A DNA stretch of 64,000 nt from Ideonella dechloratans (GCF_021049305.1 NZ_CP088081.1:1240001-1304000), one strand, 5' to 3'. Positions 1-9,462 are shown, counted from the stretch's first letter. The notes: generated by a model not told the origin, from the letters alone. A program made the numbers and translations.

Positions 1-500
1 ACCTGGTCCTGCCTGCGCTGACCGCGCGCTTCGTCCTGCTGGCCAACCACGTCCTGACGGCCGCCCCGGTGGCGCCGGAGCGCCTGAAGCCCCATGCCGG
101 GCGGGTGCTGAAGGTCGAGGTGGAGGGCTGGACCGGCCCGCTGCCCCCGCCGCCTCCGCTGGCCTTGCGGATCACCCCGGCCGGGCTGTTCGAAGCAGCC
201 GACGAGGCCGGTGCCGCGCCTGACGCGGACCTGCGCCTGCGCCTGGATGCGTCCCGTCCGCTGGATGCCGCGCGCCGCCTGGCCGGGGGCGAACTGCCGC
301 CGGTGCAGATCGAGGGCGACGCCGCCTTCGCGGCCGATGTGAACTGGGTGGTGGGCAATGTGCGCTGGGACATCGCCGCCGACCTGGAGCGCGTGATGGG
401 ACCCGGCCTGGCCGAGGGTCTCAGCCAGGCCGGCAGCCAGGCCCTGGGCGTGCTGCGCCAGATGGCTCAGGGTGTGGCCGGCTCGATGCAGCGACCCTGA
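1..500 (+). CDS. ubiJ: UbiJ-like SCP2-domain protein, 5' truncated by window edge
   Basis: The frame is open from base 3 to the stop at 498-500, so the true start lies before the window. The visible ~165 residues contain the N-terminal phrase LLANHVL and an SCP2-like lipid-carrier segment. UbiJ is an accessory factor that binds polyprenyl ubiquinone intermediates and helps the aerobic Ubi enzyme complex. The next gene, 14 bases downstream on the same strand, is ubiB, which matches the usual ubiE-ubiJ-ubiB order. Function is inferred from this context as much as from the weakly conserved sequence. Confidence 0.82.
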   Translation, partial: LVLPALTARFVLLANHVLTAAPVAPERLKPHAGRVLKVEVEGWTGPLPPPPPLALRITPAGLFEAADEAGAAPDADLRLRLDASRPLDAARRLAGGELPPVQIEGDAAFAADVNWVVGNVRWDIAADLERVMGPGLAEGLSQAGSQALGVLRQMAQGVAGSMQRP

Positions 501-514
501 GGACCGGCGCGCCC

Positions 515-2077
515 ATGCGGTATTTCATGCGTCTGGCCTTCATCGTCCTGACCCTGCTGCGGCACGGGGTGGACGATCTCGTGCTCTCCCGCTTCGACCA
601 GCACCGCTGGCTGCGGATGCTGTCCTGGGTCACGACCCGCGGCCGGCGCCTGGACGCGCCGCGCGGCCAGCGCCTGCGCCTGGCCCTGGAGGCCCTGGGT
701 CCCATCTTCATCAAGTTCGGCCAGGTGCTCTCCACCCGGCGCGATCTGGTGCCGCCGGACATCGCCGATGAGCTGGCCCGCCTGCAGGACCGGGTGCCCC
801 CCATACCCGCCGCCCAGGCCCGCCGCCTGATCGAGCAGGGCCTGGGGCAGCCGATCGAGGCGGTGTTCTCCAGCTTCGAGAGCGAGGCCGTGGCCAGCGC
901 CTCGATCGCCCAGGTGCACTTCGCGGTGCTCAAGGACGGCCGCGAGGTGGCGGTCAAGGTGCTGCGCCCGGGCATGCTGGACGTCATCGAGGACGACCTG
1001 GCCCTCTTGCACACGCTGGCCCGCTGGGTCGAGCGCCTGTCGGCCGATGGCAAGCGCCTGCGCCCGCGCGAGGTGGTGGCCGAGTTCGACACCTACCTGC
1101 ACGACGAACTGGACCTGGTGCGCGAGGCGGCCAACGCGGCCCAGCTGCGGCGCAACATGGCCGACCTGCCGCTGATCCTCGTGCCCGAGATGCACTGGCA
1201 GTGGTGCAGCGCCACCGTCATCGTGATGGAGCGGATGAAGGGCATCCCCATCAGCCAGACCGAACGCCTGCGCGAGGCCGGCGTGGACATCCCGAAGCTG
1301 GCCCGCGACGGCGTGACCATCTTCTTCACCCAGGTCTTCCGCGACGGCTTCTTCCACGCCGACATGCACCCGGGCAACATCCAGGTCAGCGTCGATCCGG
1401 CCACCTTCGGCCGCTACATCGCGCTGGACTTCGGCATCGTCGGCACCCTGACCCAGGTGGACAAGGAGTACCTGGCGCAGAACTTCCTGGCCTTCTTCCG
1501 GCGCGACTACCAGCGCGTGGCCGAGCTGCATGTGGAAAGCGGCTGGGTGCCTCCCAACACCCGGGTGGATGCGCTGGAGGCGGCCATCCGCGCCGTCTGC
1601 GAGCCGCACTTCGACCGGCCGCTGCGGGAGATCTCGCTCGGTCAGGTGCTGATGCGCCTGTTCCAGACCTCGCGCCGCTTCAACGTGGAGATCCAGCCCC
1701 AGCTGGTGCTGCTGCAGAAGACCCTGCTGAACGTCGAGGGCCTGGGCCGCGAACTGGACCCGGACCTGGACCTCTGGTCCACCGCCAAGCCCTTCCTCGA
1801 GCGCTGGATGAACGAGCAGCTGGGCTGGCGTGCCCTGGTGCGCCAGCTCAAGGCCGAGGCACCACGCTATGCCCAGCTGCTGCCCGAACTGCCGCGCCTG
1901 GTGCACCAGCGCCTGCAGGAACGCCCGGGCCGCGAGCCCGATCCCGTGCTGCTGGCCCTGCTGCGCGAGCAGCGCCGCACCAACCGCCTGCTGTCCGCCG
2001 GCCTGTGGAGTGCGCTGGGCTTCCTGCTGGGCGTGATGGTGGCCCGGCTGGTGGTGCAGCTGTACGGCGGCTACTGA
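515..2077 (+). CDS. ubiB: UbiB, ABC1/UbiB-family atypical kinase for ubiquinone biosynthesis
   Basis: A 520-residue protein of normal family length. It has the family-specific KFGQ motif (residues 67-70), an alanine-rich nucleotide loop (ASASIAQVH, about 127-135) in place of the glycine-rich loop, Lys148, the catalytic HADMHPGN (281-288) and the metal-binding DFG (305-307). One or two hydrophobic helices end the protein (about 493-515), anchoring it in the inner membrane. UbiB is thought to use ATPase or kinase activity to extract lipid intermediates of ubiquinone for the soluble Ubi enzymes. It follows ubiJ closely and is probably co-transcribed with it. All signature residues are present. 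Confidence 0.96.
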   Translation: MRYFMRLAFIVLTLLRHGVDDLVLSRFDQHRWLRMLSWVTTRGRRLDAPRGQRLRLALEALGPIFIKFGQVLSTRRDLVPPDIADELARLQDRVPPIPAAQARRLIEQGLGQPIEAVFSSFESEAVASASIAQVHFAVLKDGREVAVKVLRPGMLDVIEDDLALLHTLARWVERLSADGKRLRPREVVAEFDTYLHDELDLVREAANAAQLRRNMADLPLILVPEMHWQWCSATVIVMERMKGIPISQTERLREAGVDIPKLARDGVTIFFTQVFRDGFFHADMHPGNIQVSVDPATFGRYIALDFGIVGTLTQVDKEYLAQNFLAFFRRDYQRVAELHVESGWVPPNTRVDALEAAIRAVCEPHFDRPLREISLGQVLMRLFQTSRRFNVEIQPQLVLLQKTLLNVEGLGRELDPDLDLWSTAKPFLERWMNEQLGWRALVRQLKAEAPRYAQLLPELPRLVHQRLQERPGREPDPVLLALLREQRRTNRLLSAGLWSALGFLLGVMVARLVVQLYGGY

Positions 2078-2183
2078 GCGAACTGCGCAATCCGTCACGC
2101 CCCGTCGCTTGCGGCGGGCCTCGACCGGCCGATAGAGGGGCAGATGCGGCCCCGGCGGGCCGCCGTGGACAGCGGAGACGACG

Positions 2184-2624
2184 ATGCGGGCAGTGGCAAA
2201 GTGGGGACGTCCGGTGCTGGCACTCGGGCTGGTCCTCGGCCTGGCGGCCTGCGGTGGCGGCCAGGGCGAAGGGTGGGGATCCACCTACCAGGCGGTGACC
2301 TATGCCGGGACGATGTCCGGCGGCCTGGCGGGCACGCTGAACTTCACCGCCGAGGACAAGTACGGCAACCTCAGCGGCAGCGCGACCGTGGACGGCCAGC
2401 CCTACTGCCTGATCGGCACCCAGGATGGCGACACCGTCGAGCTGACCCTCTCCGGCCCGGCCGGCAGCGGCCGGCTCAGCGCCCAGGTGGATGGCGAGGC
2501 CGTCCGCGGCCCATGGACCCTCGTGCTGGATGGGCAGACCCGCCGCGGGATGGCCACCGCCACCGAGGCTGCCGCCGTCAGCGACGACGGTGCCGGTGCC
2601 GATTGCGCGGCAGTGCAGGACTGA
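2184..2624 (+). CDS. Putative small secreted lipoprotein, function unknown
   Basis: A 146-residue protein. A positively charged start (MRAVAKWGRP) and a hydrophobic stretch lead to a lipobox LAAC, so Cys24 or so would be lipidated after signal peptidase II cleavage. The mature part is rich in Gly, Thr and Asp, with alternating short hydrophobic stretches suggesting a beta-sandwich. I recognise no family. It is preceded by about 100 bases of non-coding DNA and followed by a bidirectional terminator, so it is likely transcribed alone. Confidence 0.72.
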   Translation: MRAVAKWGRPVLALGLVLGLAACGGGQGEGWGSTYQAVTYAGTMSGGLAGTLNFTAEDKYGNLSGSATVDGQPYCLIGTQDGDTVELTLSGPAGSGRLSAQVDGEAVRGPWTLVLDGQTRRGMATATEAAAVSDDGAGADCAAVQD

Positions 2625-2652
2625 GCCCCGCGCCAGGCCGTCGACCATGAAA

Positions 2653-2676
2653 AAAGCCGCCCCACGGGGCGGCTTT
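2653..2676. terminator. Bidirectional Rho-independent terminator
   Basis: A perfect 11-bp inverted repeat (aaagccgcccc / ggggcggcttt) with a 2-base centre lies between two convergent genes. A-rich sequence precedes it and T-rich sequence follows, so it can serve both the lipoprotein gene (plus) and the potF-like gene (minus). Confidence 0.9.
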
Positions 2677-2693
2677 GTCTTGCCGGGGCGGAC

Positions 2694-3821
2694 TTACTTG
2701 CCGGCCTTGAAGTGGGTGAACACCCGGGTCTGCACCCGCTTGATGTCCTGCGGCACGCTGTCCGGCGGGGTCATCTTGGCCATGTCCGTGGCGCTCAGGA
2801 AGATGGTCGGGTTGCTGGCCACGTCCTTCTTCACGAACTTCAGCGAGGCCTTGTTCGGGTTGGCGTAGAACACCTTGTTCGTCAGACCGGCATGCACCTC
2901 GGGGCGCAGGATGTAGTTGATGAACTTCAGCGCGTTCTTCGGGTGCGGCGCGTCGGCGGGTATGGCCATCGAGTCGAAGAACAGCGTGGCGCCCTTCTCC
3001 GGGACCAGCGCTTCCAGCTTGACGCCGTTCTTGGCGTCGATCGCGCGAGCGCGGGCGATGTTGATGTCACCCGAGTAGCCCATCACCGCACACAACGAGC
3101 CCTGGGCCATCTCGTCGATGTAGCCCGAGGACGAGAAGCGGGTGACGTAGGGTCGGATCTTCTGCAGCATGTCCTCGGCGGCCTTGTAGTCCGCCGCGTT
3201 CTTGCTGTAGCCGGGCTTGCCCACGTACATCATGGCCACCGGCAGCACCTCGGAAGGCGAATCCAGGAAGCTCACCCCGCAGGACTTGAGCTTGGCCGCG
3301 TACTTCGGGTCGAAGATCAGCGACCAGGCGTTTTCGGGCATGGGCAGGTCGCCCAGGGCCTTCTTGACCTTGTCCACATTGATGCCCACGGTGACATAGC
3401 CCCACAGCCAGTCCACCAGGTACTGGTTGCCCGGGTCCACGCCTTCCATCTGCTTGAGCAGGGCCGGGTCCAGGTTGCCCCAGTTGCTCAGCTGGCTGCG
3501 GTCGAGCTTCTGGAACAGGCCCGCGGCGATCTGCTGCTTGGCGAAGTGGGCGCTGGGCACCACGATGTCGTAGCCCGTGCGGCCGGCCACCAGCTTGGCG
3601 TGCAGGATCTCGTTGTTGTCGTAGTTGTCGTAGTGGACCTTGATGCCGGTTTCCTTCTCGAAGTTGGCCAGCGTGTCCGGGGCGATGTAGTCGGACCAGT
3701 TGTAGATGTTGAGCACCTTGGGCTCGTCGGCGGCCAGGGCGGCACTGGCGGCCATGCCACCGAACAGCACGGCCAGAGTTGCGGGCAGCCAGCGGCGCCA
3801 TGCAGCGGTCTTCACATCCAT
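2694..3821 (-). CDS. potF: PotF-like periplasmic polyamine-binding protein
   Basis: A 375-residue solute-binding protein with a Sec signal peptide (cleavage near ALA-ADEP) and the family opening LNIYNWSDYI followed by FEKETGIKVHYD. It captures putrescine or spermidine in the periplasm for a PotGHI-type ABC importer. No transporter ATPase or permease gene lies beside it, so it may serve a transporter encoded elsewhere. Start choice is uncertain. The ATG at 3821 directly abuts the AAGGAG ribosome-binding site, with no spacer. The in-frame GTG at 3815 has a 6-base spacer and is the better-placed start, which would shorten the signal peptide by two residues. Confidence 0.93.
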   Translation of the reverse strand: MDVKTAAWRRWLPATLAVLFGGMAASAALAADEPKVLNIYNWSDYIAPDTLANFEKETGIKVHYDNYDNNEILHAKLVAGRTGYDIVVPSAHFAKQQIAAGLFQKLDRSQLSNWGNLDPALLKQMEGVDPGNQYLVDWLWGYVTVGINVDKVKKALGDLPMPENAWSLIFDPKYAAKLKSCGVSFLDSPSEVLPVAMMYVGKPGYSKNAADYKAAEDMLQKIRPYVTRFSSSGYIDEMAQGSLCAVMGYSGDINIARARAIDAKNGVKLEALVPEKGATLFFDSMAIPADAPHPKNALKFINYILRPEVHAGLTNKVFYANPNKASLKFVKKDVASNPTIFLSATDMAKMTPPDSVPQDIKRVQTRVFTHFKAGK

Positions 3822-3903
3822 CTCCTTTCAGCGAGGTTGCTGCCCTGCCGGGTGTCGCAGGGCGGCCGCATTCTAGGGCCCGCACCTGCGGGCGCACCTG
3901 AAC

Positions 3904-3932
3904 CTGCGTCAGACATGGGGGCTCCGTATAAT
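3904..3932 (+). promoter_or_regulatory. Candidate sigma-70 promoter for fmdB-DUF502-aspS
   Basis: A perfect TATAAT hexamer at 3927-3932 stands out in otherwise G+C-rich DNA, 34 bases before the fmdB start. The matching -35 region (about 3904-3909, ctgcgt) is a poor match, so strength is uncertain. Confidence 0.55.
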
Positions 3933-3966
3933 TCCGGGTTCATCCTGTTGTCTTCCCCTATCAGCC

Positions 3967-4278
3967 ATGCCGATCTACGCCTATCGATGCGCCGCCTGCG
4001 GCCACTCGCGGGACGTGCTGCAAAAAATGTCCGATGCGCCGTTGACCACCTGCCCGGTCTGCGGGGCTGAACAGTTCCAGAAGCAGGTGACCGCTGCCGG
4101 GTTCCAGCTCAAGGGCTCCGGCTGGTACGCCACCGATTTCCGCGGGGGCTCCGGCGGCACGTCCGCGGCCGCCCCGGCGGCCACTGCTGCGCCGGCGGCC
4201 GCCGACAGCGGCAGCAGCAGCGGTGGTGGCGACAGCGGTCCCTCCACCCCCTGTGGCGGCTCCTGCGCCTGCCACTGA
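3967..4278 (+). CDS. FmdB-family zinc-ribbon protein
   Basis: A 103-residue protein. It starts MPIYAYRCAACGH and carries a second CPVC pair around residue 37, giving the two CxxC knuckles of the FmdB/CxxC_CxxC_SSSS zinc ribbon. The C-terminal half is a low-complexity Gly/Ser/Ala tail ending in a Cys-rich stretch. The family was first linked to formamidase gene regulation, but its general function is unknown. It sits just upstream of the DUF502 gene and aspS, a common arrangement in beta- and gammaproteobacteria. Confidence 0.9.
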   Translation: MPIYAYRCAACGHSRDVLQKMSDAPLTTCPVCGAEQFQKQVTAAGFQLKGSGWYATDFRGGSGGTSAAAPAATAAPAAADSGSSSGGGDSGPSTPCGGSCACH

Positions 4279-4291
4279 ACGACTGCCCCCA

Positions 4292-4951
4292 GTGAAGAAA
4301 TACCTCATCGCCGGCCTGCTCACCTGGCTGCCCCTGGCCATCACGGTCTGGGTGCTGCTCTGGGTCCAGGGCCTGCTCGACGGCGTGTTCCGCATGCTGC
4401 TGAAGGTGGCTGGCGTGGTGCTGCCCGCCGGGGCGGCCGAAGGTCTGAGCCAGCTCGGTGCCTGGCCGGGGGTGGGGGTGCTGGTGATGCTGATGCTGAT
4501 GCTGGCCACCGGCATGTTCGTCACGAACATCTTCGGCCAGTGGTGGCTGCGCCAGTGGGATGCGCTGATGAGCCGCATTCCCATCGTCAAGTCCATCTAC
4601 AGCTCGGTCAAGCAGGTTTCCGACACGCTGTTTTCCAGCAACGGCAACGCCTTCCGCGAAGCCGTTCTCGTGCCGTACCCGCATGCCGGCTCCTGGACCA
4701 TCGCCTTCGTCACCGGCAAGCCCGGCGGCGAGGTGGCCAGCCAGCTGGGTGAGGAGCATGTCAGCCTGTACGTGCCCACCACGCCCAACCCGACCTCGGG
4801 CTTCTTCCTGATGATGCCGCGCAGCAGCGTGCGGCCGCTGCAGATGAGCGTGGACGAGGCCCTCAAGTACATCATCTCCATGGGCGTGGTCACGCCCCCG
4901 GCCGGGCATGCGCACGGGCCGGAGGAGGCCGACCCCAATCCGGTGGGCTGA
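4292..4951 (+). CDS. DUF502 family inner-membrane protein
   Basis: With the GTG start at 4292 the protein is 219 residues and begins VKKYLIAGLLTWLPLAITVWVL in the usual DUF502 fashion. The frame is open further upstream, but that would run through the end of fmdB. Two hydrophobic segments lie in the first 95 residues (about 5-30 and 68-92), followed by a soluble C-terminal domain with VPYPHAGSW and FVPTTPNPTSG-like family motifs (here YVPTTPNPTSGFF). Function is unknown. It lies between fmdB and aspS on the same strand. Confidence 0.88.
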   Translation: MKKYLIAGLLTWLPLAITVWVLLWVQGLLDGVFRMLLKVAGVVLPAGAAEGLSQLGAWPGVGVLVMLMLMLATGMFVTNIFGQWWLRQWDALMSRIPIVKSIYSSVKQVSDTLFSSNGNAFREAVLVPYPHAGSWTIAFVTGKPGGEVASQLGEEHVSLYVPTTPNPTSGFFLMMPRSSVRPLQMSVDEALKYIISMGVVTPPAGHAHGPEEADPNPVG

Positions 4952-5083
4952 ACGCATCCGGCCCACCCCGCGTTCAGTCCTGAGGGTCATCCCCCCGCCC
5001 CGGGCCGAGTTTTCCGAACCCCTGTCGGAGTCGGCGCCACCCGTGCCGCCTCCCCCCTGAATCCGAAGCACGGAGTGCATTCC

Positions 5084-6874
5084 ATGAGAACCACGTACTG
5101 CGGCCTGGTCAGCGAAGCGCTGATGGGCGAAACCGTCACCCTGATGGGCTGGGCCCACCGTCGCCGCGACCACGGTGGCGTCATCTTCATCGACCTGCGC
5201 GACCGCGAAGGCCTGGTGCAGATCGTCTGCGACCCGGACCGCCCGGACATGTTCAAGACCGCCGAAGGCGTGCGCAACGAGTTTTGCCTGAAGATCGTCG
5301 GCAAGGTGCGCGCCCGCCCGGCCGGCACCGAGAACGCCAACCTCGTCTCCGGCAAGATCGAGGTGCTGTGCCATGAGCTGGAGGTGCTGAACCCCTCCGT
5401 CACGCCCCCGTTCCAGCTTGACGACGACAACCTGTCGGAAACCGTGCGCCTGACCCACCGGGTGCTGGACCTGCGCCGCCCGCAGATGCAGCAGAACCTG
5501 AAGCTGCGCTACCGCGTGGCCATGGAGGTGCGCAAGTTCCTGGACGCCAACGGCTTCATTGACATCGAGACGCCGATGCTGACCAAGTCCACGCCCGAAG
5601 GTGCGCGCGACTACCTGGTGCCCAGCCGCGTGCACGACGGTCACTTCTTCGCGCTGCCGCAGTCGCCCCAGCTGTTCAAGCAGCTGCTGATGGTCGCGGG
5701 CTTCGACCGCTACTACCAGATCACCAAGTGCTTCCGTGACGAGGACCTGCGCGCCGACCGCCAGCCCGAGTTCACCCAGATCGACATCGAGACCTCCTTC
5801 CTCGGCGAGGAGGAGATCCGCGCCATGTTCGAGGGCATGATCCGCTCGGTGTTCAAGAACGCCATCGGCGTGGAACTGCCGGTCTACCCGGTCATGACCT
5901 ATGCCGACGCGATGTTCAAGTACGGCTCGGACAAGCCCGACCTGCGCGTCAAGCTCGAGTTCACCGAGCTGACCGACGTCATGAAGGACGTGGACTTCAA
6001 GGTCTTCTCGACCCCGGCCACCACCCCGGGCGGCCGTGTGGTGGCCCTGCGCGTGCCGGGCGGCGCCGACATGTCGCGTGGCGAGATCGACGGCTACACC
6101 GAGTTCGTCAAGATCTACGGCGCCAAGGGCCTGGCCTGGATCAAGGTCAACGACGTCGCCAAGGGCCGTGACGGCCTGCAGTCGCCGGTCGTGAAGAACC
6201 TGCACGACGCCGCCATCGCCGAGACCCTGGCCCGTACCGGGGCCTGCAACGGCGACCTGATCTTCTTCGGCGCCGACAAGGCCAAGGTGGTCAATGACGC
6301 CATCGGTGCGTTGCGCATCAAGATCGGCCACAGCGAGTTCGGCAAGTCCAAGGGCCTGTTCGACGACCGCTGGGCCCCGCTGTGGGTGATCGACTTCCCG
6401 ATGTTCGAGTACGACGAGGAAGAAGACCGCTGGAACGCCTGCCACCACCCCTTCACCAGCCCGAAGGACGGCCATGAGGAACTGATGGCCACCAACCCCG
6501 GCGCCTGCGTGGCCAAGGCCTACGACATGGTGCTCAACGGCTGGGAACTGGGTGGCGGCTCGATCCGTATCCACCGCGCCGACGTGCAGTCCAAGGTCTT
6601 CGAGGCCCTGAAGATCACGCCGGAGGAGCAGCGCATCAAGTTCGGCTTCCTGCTGGACGCGCTGCAGTACGGCGCGCCGCCGCACGGTGGCCTGGCCTTC
6701 GGCCTGGACCGCCTGATCACGCTGATGACCAAGGCCGAGTCGATCCGCGACGTGATCGCCTTCCCCAAGACCCAGCGTGCCCAGTGTCTGCTGACCGGTG
6801 CCCCGTCGATGGTCGACGAGAAGCAGCTGCGCGAACTGCACATCCGCCTGCGCAACGTGCAGGCCGCGGGCTGA
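5084..6874 (+). CDS. aspS: Aspartyl-tRNA synthetase, probably non-discriminating (AspRS)
   Basis: A 596-residue bacterial-type class II synthetase. The ATG at 5084 is preceded by CGGAG with an 8-base spacer and gives the normal N-terminus MRTTYCG. It has an N-terminal OB fold for anticodon binding (residues 1-105), motif 2 ([19 protein letters not shown]), the bacterial insertion domain, and motif 3 (GLAFGLDRL) near the end. In the OB fold it reads RRRDHGG with His30, where E. coli has Leu. His at this position marks enzymes that also charge tRNA-Asn, so Asp-tRNA-Asn is probably corrected by GatCAB. Confidence 0.97.
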   Translation: MRTTYCGLVSEALMGETVTLMGWAHRRRDHGGVIFIDLRDREGLVQIVCDPDRPDMFKTAEGVRNEFCLKIVGKVRARPAGTENANLVSGKIEVLCHELEVLNPSVTPPFQLDDDNLSETVRLTHRVLDLRRPQMQQNLKLRYRVAMEVRKFLDANGFIDIETPMLTKSTPEGARDYLVPSRVHDGHFFALPQSPQLFKQLLMVAGFDRYYQITKCFRDEDLRADRQPEFTQIDIETSFLGEEEIRAMFEGMIRSVFKNAIGVELPVYPVMTYADAMFKYGSDKPDLRVKLEFTELTDVMKDVDFKVFSTPATTPGGRVVALRVPGGADMSRGEIDGYTEFVKIYGAKGLAWIKVNDVAKGRDGLQSPVVKNLHDAAIAETLARTGACNGDLIFFGADKAKVVNDAIGALRIKIGHSEFGKSKGLFDDRWAPLWVIDFPMFEYDEEEDRWNACHHPFTSPKDGHEELMATNPGACVAKAYDMVLNGWELGGGSIRIHRADVQSKVFEALKITPEEQRIKFGFLLDALQYGAPPHGGLAFGLDRLITLMTKAESIRDVIAFPKTQRAQCLLTGAPSMVDEKQLRELHIRLRNVQAAG

Positions 6875-6922
6875 GCCCTGGCCTGAGCGGCCCCGCGGCC
6901 GCTCGGGGCCCGGTTCGACAGG

Positions 6923-6956
6923 AGACGCCTCGGAGTGATCCGGGGCGTCTTTTTTT
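6923..6956 (+). terminator. Rho-independent terminator of aspS
   Basis: An 11-bp stem (agacgcctcgg / ccggggcgtct, one G-T pair) with a 6-base loop is followed by seven T residues, about 50 bases after the aspS stop codon. Confidence 0.93.
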
Positions 6957-7204
6957 GTGCCCGGGCGGGTCGGCCCGGCCGGACCGGGGTGATGACATAG
7001 GGGGATGAGGCCCGCCGGACGGGGAGGGACAGATTGCGGACAGGTTGGGCGCCGGCCGACGGCGCAGCATCCGTCGCCGGGCTTGCGCTGCTTCCGGGCC
7101 GCCGCAGCCCTGCGACCGAAAGTGCCCCTTGACCGGGTGCGCGTCCCACGAGGAGCGCCGACCCGAGGGGGTGGATGTTGTGACACTGCAAAGGAGTCAG
7201 GGAT
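6957..7204. other. Intergenic region upstream of the sedolisin gene
   Basis: About 250 bases with no recognisable gene. The only clear element is an AAGGAG ribosome-binding site at 7191-7196 serving the gene that starts at 7205. I see no convincing promoter or operator. Confidence 0.6.
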
Positions 7205-8392
7205 ATGCGAGGAATCAAGCTCCGTCATTGGGGCATGGCACTGGCCGTGGCGGCCCTTCAGCTGGCAGGTGCCAGCGCAAGTGCCCAGGATCTGACCGCC
7301 GGGTCGATCCTCAAGAAGGTGTTGACCCGCGAAGTCTGCGGGCATGACGTGGCCGTGGACCATGCGCGCTGCCATTCGCATGTGGTGCTGGACCGCAATG
7401 GCAACGATCTGGCCACGGCCACGCCCAGCGGCCTGAGCCCGGCCAGCCTGCGCTCGGCCTACAACGTGACGGGCAGCGGCAGCGCGGGCACCGTCATTGC
7501 CGTGGTGGATGCCTACCACTACGCCAACGCCGAATCCGATCTGGCCGTCTACCGCTCGCAGTTCGGCCTGCCGGCCTGCACCAAGGCCAACGGCTGCTTC
7601 AAGCAGGTCGACCAGAATGGCGGCACCAAGTACCCGTCGGGCAACAAGGGCTGGAACCAGGAGGCCGCGCTGGATCTGGACATGGTCAGCGCCATGTGCC
7701 CGTCCTGCAGCATCGTGCTGGTGGAGGCGTCTTCCAGCAGCATGAGCAACCTGGCCACGGCGGCCAACACCGCCGCACAGCTCAGCGGCGTGCGTGCGGT
7801 GAGCAACAGCTACGGCGGCAGCGAGTCGGGCAGCACCAGCTATGCGTCCCTCTACAACCACCTGAACGTGGCCATGGTGGTGAGCTCCGGCGACAGCGGC
7901 TACGGCGTGCAGTTCCCGGCGTCCTCGCCGCATGTGACCGCGGTGGGTGGCACCTCGCTGAAGACGGCCTCCAACAGCCGTGGCTGGACCGAGACCGCCT
8001 GGAGCGGCGCGGGCAGCGGCTGCAGCACGGTGTACGCCAAGCTCAGCTGGCAGACCGACAGCGGCTGCGCCATGCGCACCGTGGCCGATGTGTCGGCCGT
8101 GGCCGACCCGGCCACCGGCGTGGCCGTGTACGGCCCCAAGAAGATCGGCACCAAGTCCGCCTGGCAGGTCTACGGCGGCACCAGCGTGGCCGCGCCCATC
8201 ATCGCCGGCATCTACGGCGTCAACGGCGGCCCGGTGACCTACGGCGCCGACCCCTACAGCCACACCAACTCGCTGTACGACGTGACCTCCGGCAGCAACG
8301 GCAGCTGCAGCCCCAGCTATCTGTGCACCGCGACCGCGGGCTACGACGGCCCGACCGGCCTGGGCACCCCCAACGGCGCCACGGCGTTCTGA
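7205..8392 (+). CDS. Secreted sedolisin-type (S53) serine-carboxyl peptidase, compact form
   Basis: A 395-residue protein with a Sec signal peptide (cleavage near ASASA-QDL, residue 28). The S53 catalytic set is present: Glu153 and Asp157 in NQEAALDLD, the oxyanion Asp230 in SSGDSGYG, and the nucleophile Ser327 in GGTSVAAPI. A C-terminal calcium site is suggested by YDVTSGSNG and DGPTGLGTPNG. Several Cys pairs hint at disulfides. Classic sedolisins carry a pro-kumamolisin activation domain of about 150-200 residues. Here only about 55 residues separate the signal peptide from the catalytic domain, so it lacks the standard propeptide. It lies alone between two terminators. Confidence 0.92.
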   Translation: MRGIKLRHWGMALAVAALQLAGASASAQDLTAGSILKKVLTREVCGHDVAVDHARCHSHVVLDRNGNDLATATPSGLSPASLRSAYNVTGSGSAGTVIAVVDAYHYANAESDLAVYRSQFGLPACTKANGCFKQVDQNGGTKYPSGNKGWNQEAALDLDMVSAMCPSCSIVLVEASSSSMSNLATAANTAAQLSGVRAVSNSYGGSESGSTSYASLYNHLNVAMVVSSGDSGYGVQFPASSPHVTAVGGTSLKTASNSRGWTETAWSGAGSGCSTVYAKLSWQTDSGCAMRTVADVSAVADPATGVAVYGPKKIGTKSAWQVYGGTSVAAPIIAGIYGVNGGPVTYGADPYSHTNSLYDVTSGSNGSCSPSYLCTATAGYDGPTGLGTPNGATAF

Positions 8393-8432
8393 CACGCGAC
8401 CCTGCCGACCGGTGCCCCGCACCGGCCCACAG

Positions 8433-8455
8433 GCCCCGCCTCGGCGGGGCTTTTT
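8433..8455 (+). terminator. Rho-independent terminator of the sedolisin gene
   Basis: An 8-bp perfect stem (gccccgcc / ggcggggc) with a 2-base centre is followed by five T residues, 40 bases after the stop codon. Confidence 0.92.
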
Positions 8456-8529
8456 CATTTTGCGCCCTCACCCCGGACGCTTGACCGATCTCAAGCCGCA
8501 GGGCGGCAGGGGCCGCCATCCTTGTCGGC

Positions 8530-9462
8530 ATGAGGGAGACATCGATCCGTGCCCGGCCGAGGCGCTGGCTGCTGGCCAGCCGGCCGGGTTTCATCGTGGT
8601 GACCGTGGTGGCGGCCGCCCTGGGCATCGCCCAGGCCCAGGCCTGTGGTTGCGGCTGGGACGCTCCCGCGGCCGTGGCCACGCTGCTGCTGGCCACGCTG
8701 GCCCACGCCGCCATCAACCTCTACAACGACTACGGTGACGCGGTGGGGGGCTCGGATGCCGTCAACACCGGCCGGCTCTTTCCCTTCAGTGGCGGCTCCC
8801 GCGTGATCCAGGACGGCGTGTTCACCGCCCGGCAGGTGCGCGACGCGGCCCGCATGCTGGGCATCGTGGTGGTGGGCGGCGGCCTGGCGCTGGCCGCCCG
8901 CGCCGGTCCCGGCCTCTTGCTGGTGGGCCTGTGCGGCCTGCTGCTGGGCTGGGCCTACTCCAGCCCCCGGGTGGCGCTGATGTCGCGCGGGCTGGGCGAG
9001 CTGTCGGTGGGCCTGGCCTGGTGGGGCATCGTCGTCGGGGCGGACTATGTGCAGCGCCACGGCTTCAGCGCCATCGCCGCGCTGTCCGGCGTCAGCATCG
9101 CCTTGCTGGTGACGGCCATCCTCTGGGCCGCCGAATTCCCGGACGCGGTGGCCGATGCCCAGGTCGGCAAGCGAACCCTGGTGGTGCGCTGGGGCCCCGT
9201 GCCGGCGGCCTGGGGCTACACCGCCCTGGTGCTGCTCGCCCACGCCTGGGTGGCGCTCTGGTGGGCCTGGCAGTGGCTGCCGTCCACCGCCTGGTGGGGG
9301 CTGGGCTCGGCGCCGCTGTCGCTGGCCGCCGCCGGGCTGCTGCTGCGCCGTGCCCGCCAGCCCCAGCGCCTGCGGCCGGTCATGGCTTTGTCGATCGCCG
9401 CGGCGGTGCTGCATGGGGGGCTGCTGACGGCCGCCTTCCTGGCGATCGCCCGCCTGCGCTGA
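8530..9462 (+). CDS. UbiA-superfamily membrane prenyltransferase (MenA-like)
   Basis: A 310-residue, very hydrophobic protein with eight or nine predicted membrane helices. It carries the first Asp-rich motif as NDYGDAVGGSD (about residues 64-74) and the second as DAVADAQVGKR (about 206-216). Both bind prenyl diphosphate through magnesium. The overall form resembles 1,4-dihydroxy-2-naphthoate prenyltransferase more than UbiA or heme O synthase. No other menaquinone gene is visible here, so the acceptor substrate is uncertain. It sits between the sedolisin gene and nudB, on the same strand as both. Confidence 0.82.
   Translation: MRETSIRARPRRWLLASRPGFIVVTVVAAALGIAQAQACGCGWDAPAAVATLLLATLAHAAINLYNDYGDAVGGSDAVNTGRLFPFSGGSRVIQDGVFTARQVRDAARMLGIVVVGGGLALAARAGPGLLLVGLCGLLLGWAYSSPRVALMSRGLGELSVGLAWWGIVVGADYVQRHGFSAIAALSGVSIALLVTAILWAAEFPDAVADAQVGKRTLVVRWGPVPAAWGYTALVLLAHAWVALWWAWQWLPSTAWWGLGSAPLSLAAAGLLLRRARQPQRLRPVMALSIAAAVLHGGLLTAAFLAIARLR

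Noticed and set aside
467..2284. A 605-codon minus-strand frame across ubiB
   Set aside because: Antisense to an intact UbiB with all catalytic motifs, and no recognisable domain.
4109..8458. A very long open frame on the minus strand across aspS, DUF502 and the sedolisin gene
   Set aside because: Its translation is low-complexity His/Gly/Ala/Val-rich sequence with no family motif. It is antisense to well-conserved genes, an effect of G/C-rich third positions.
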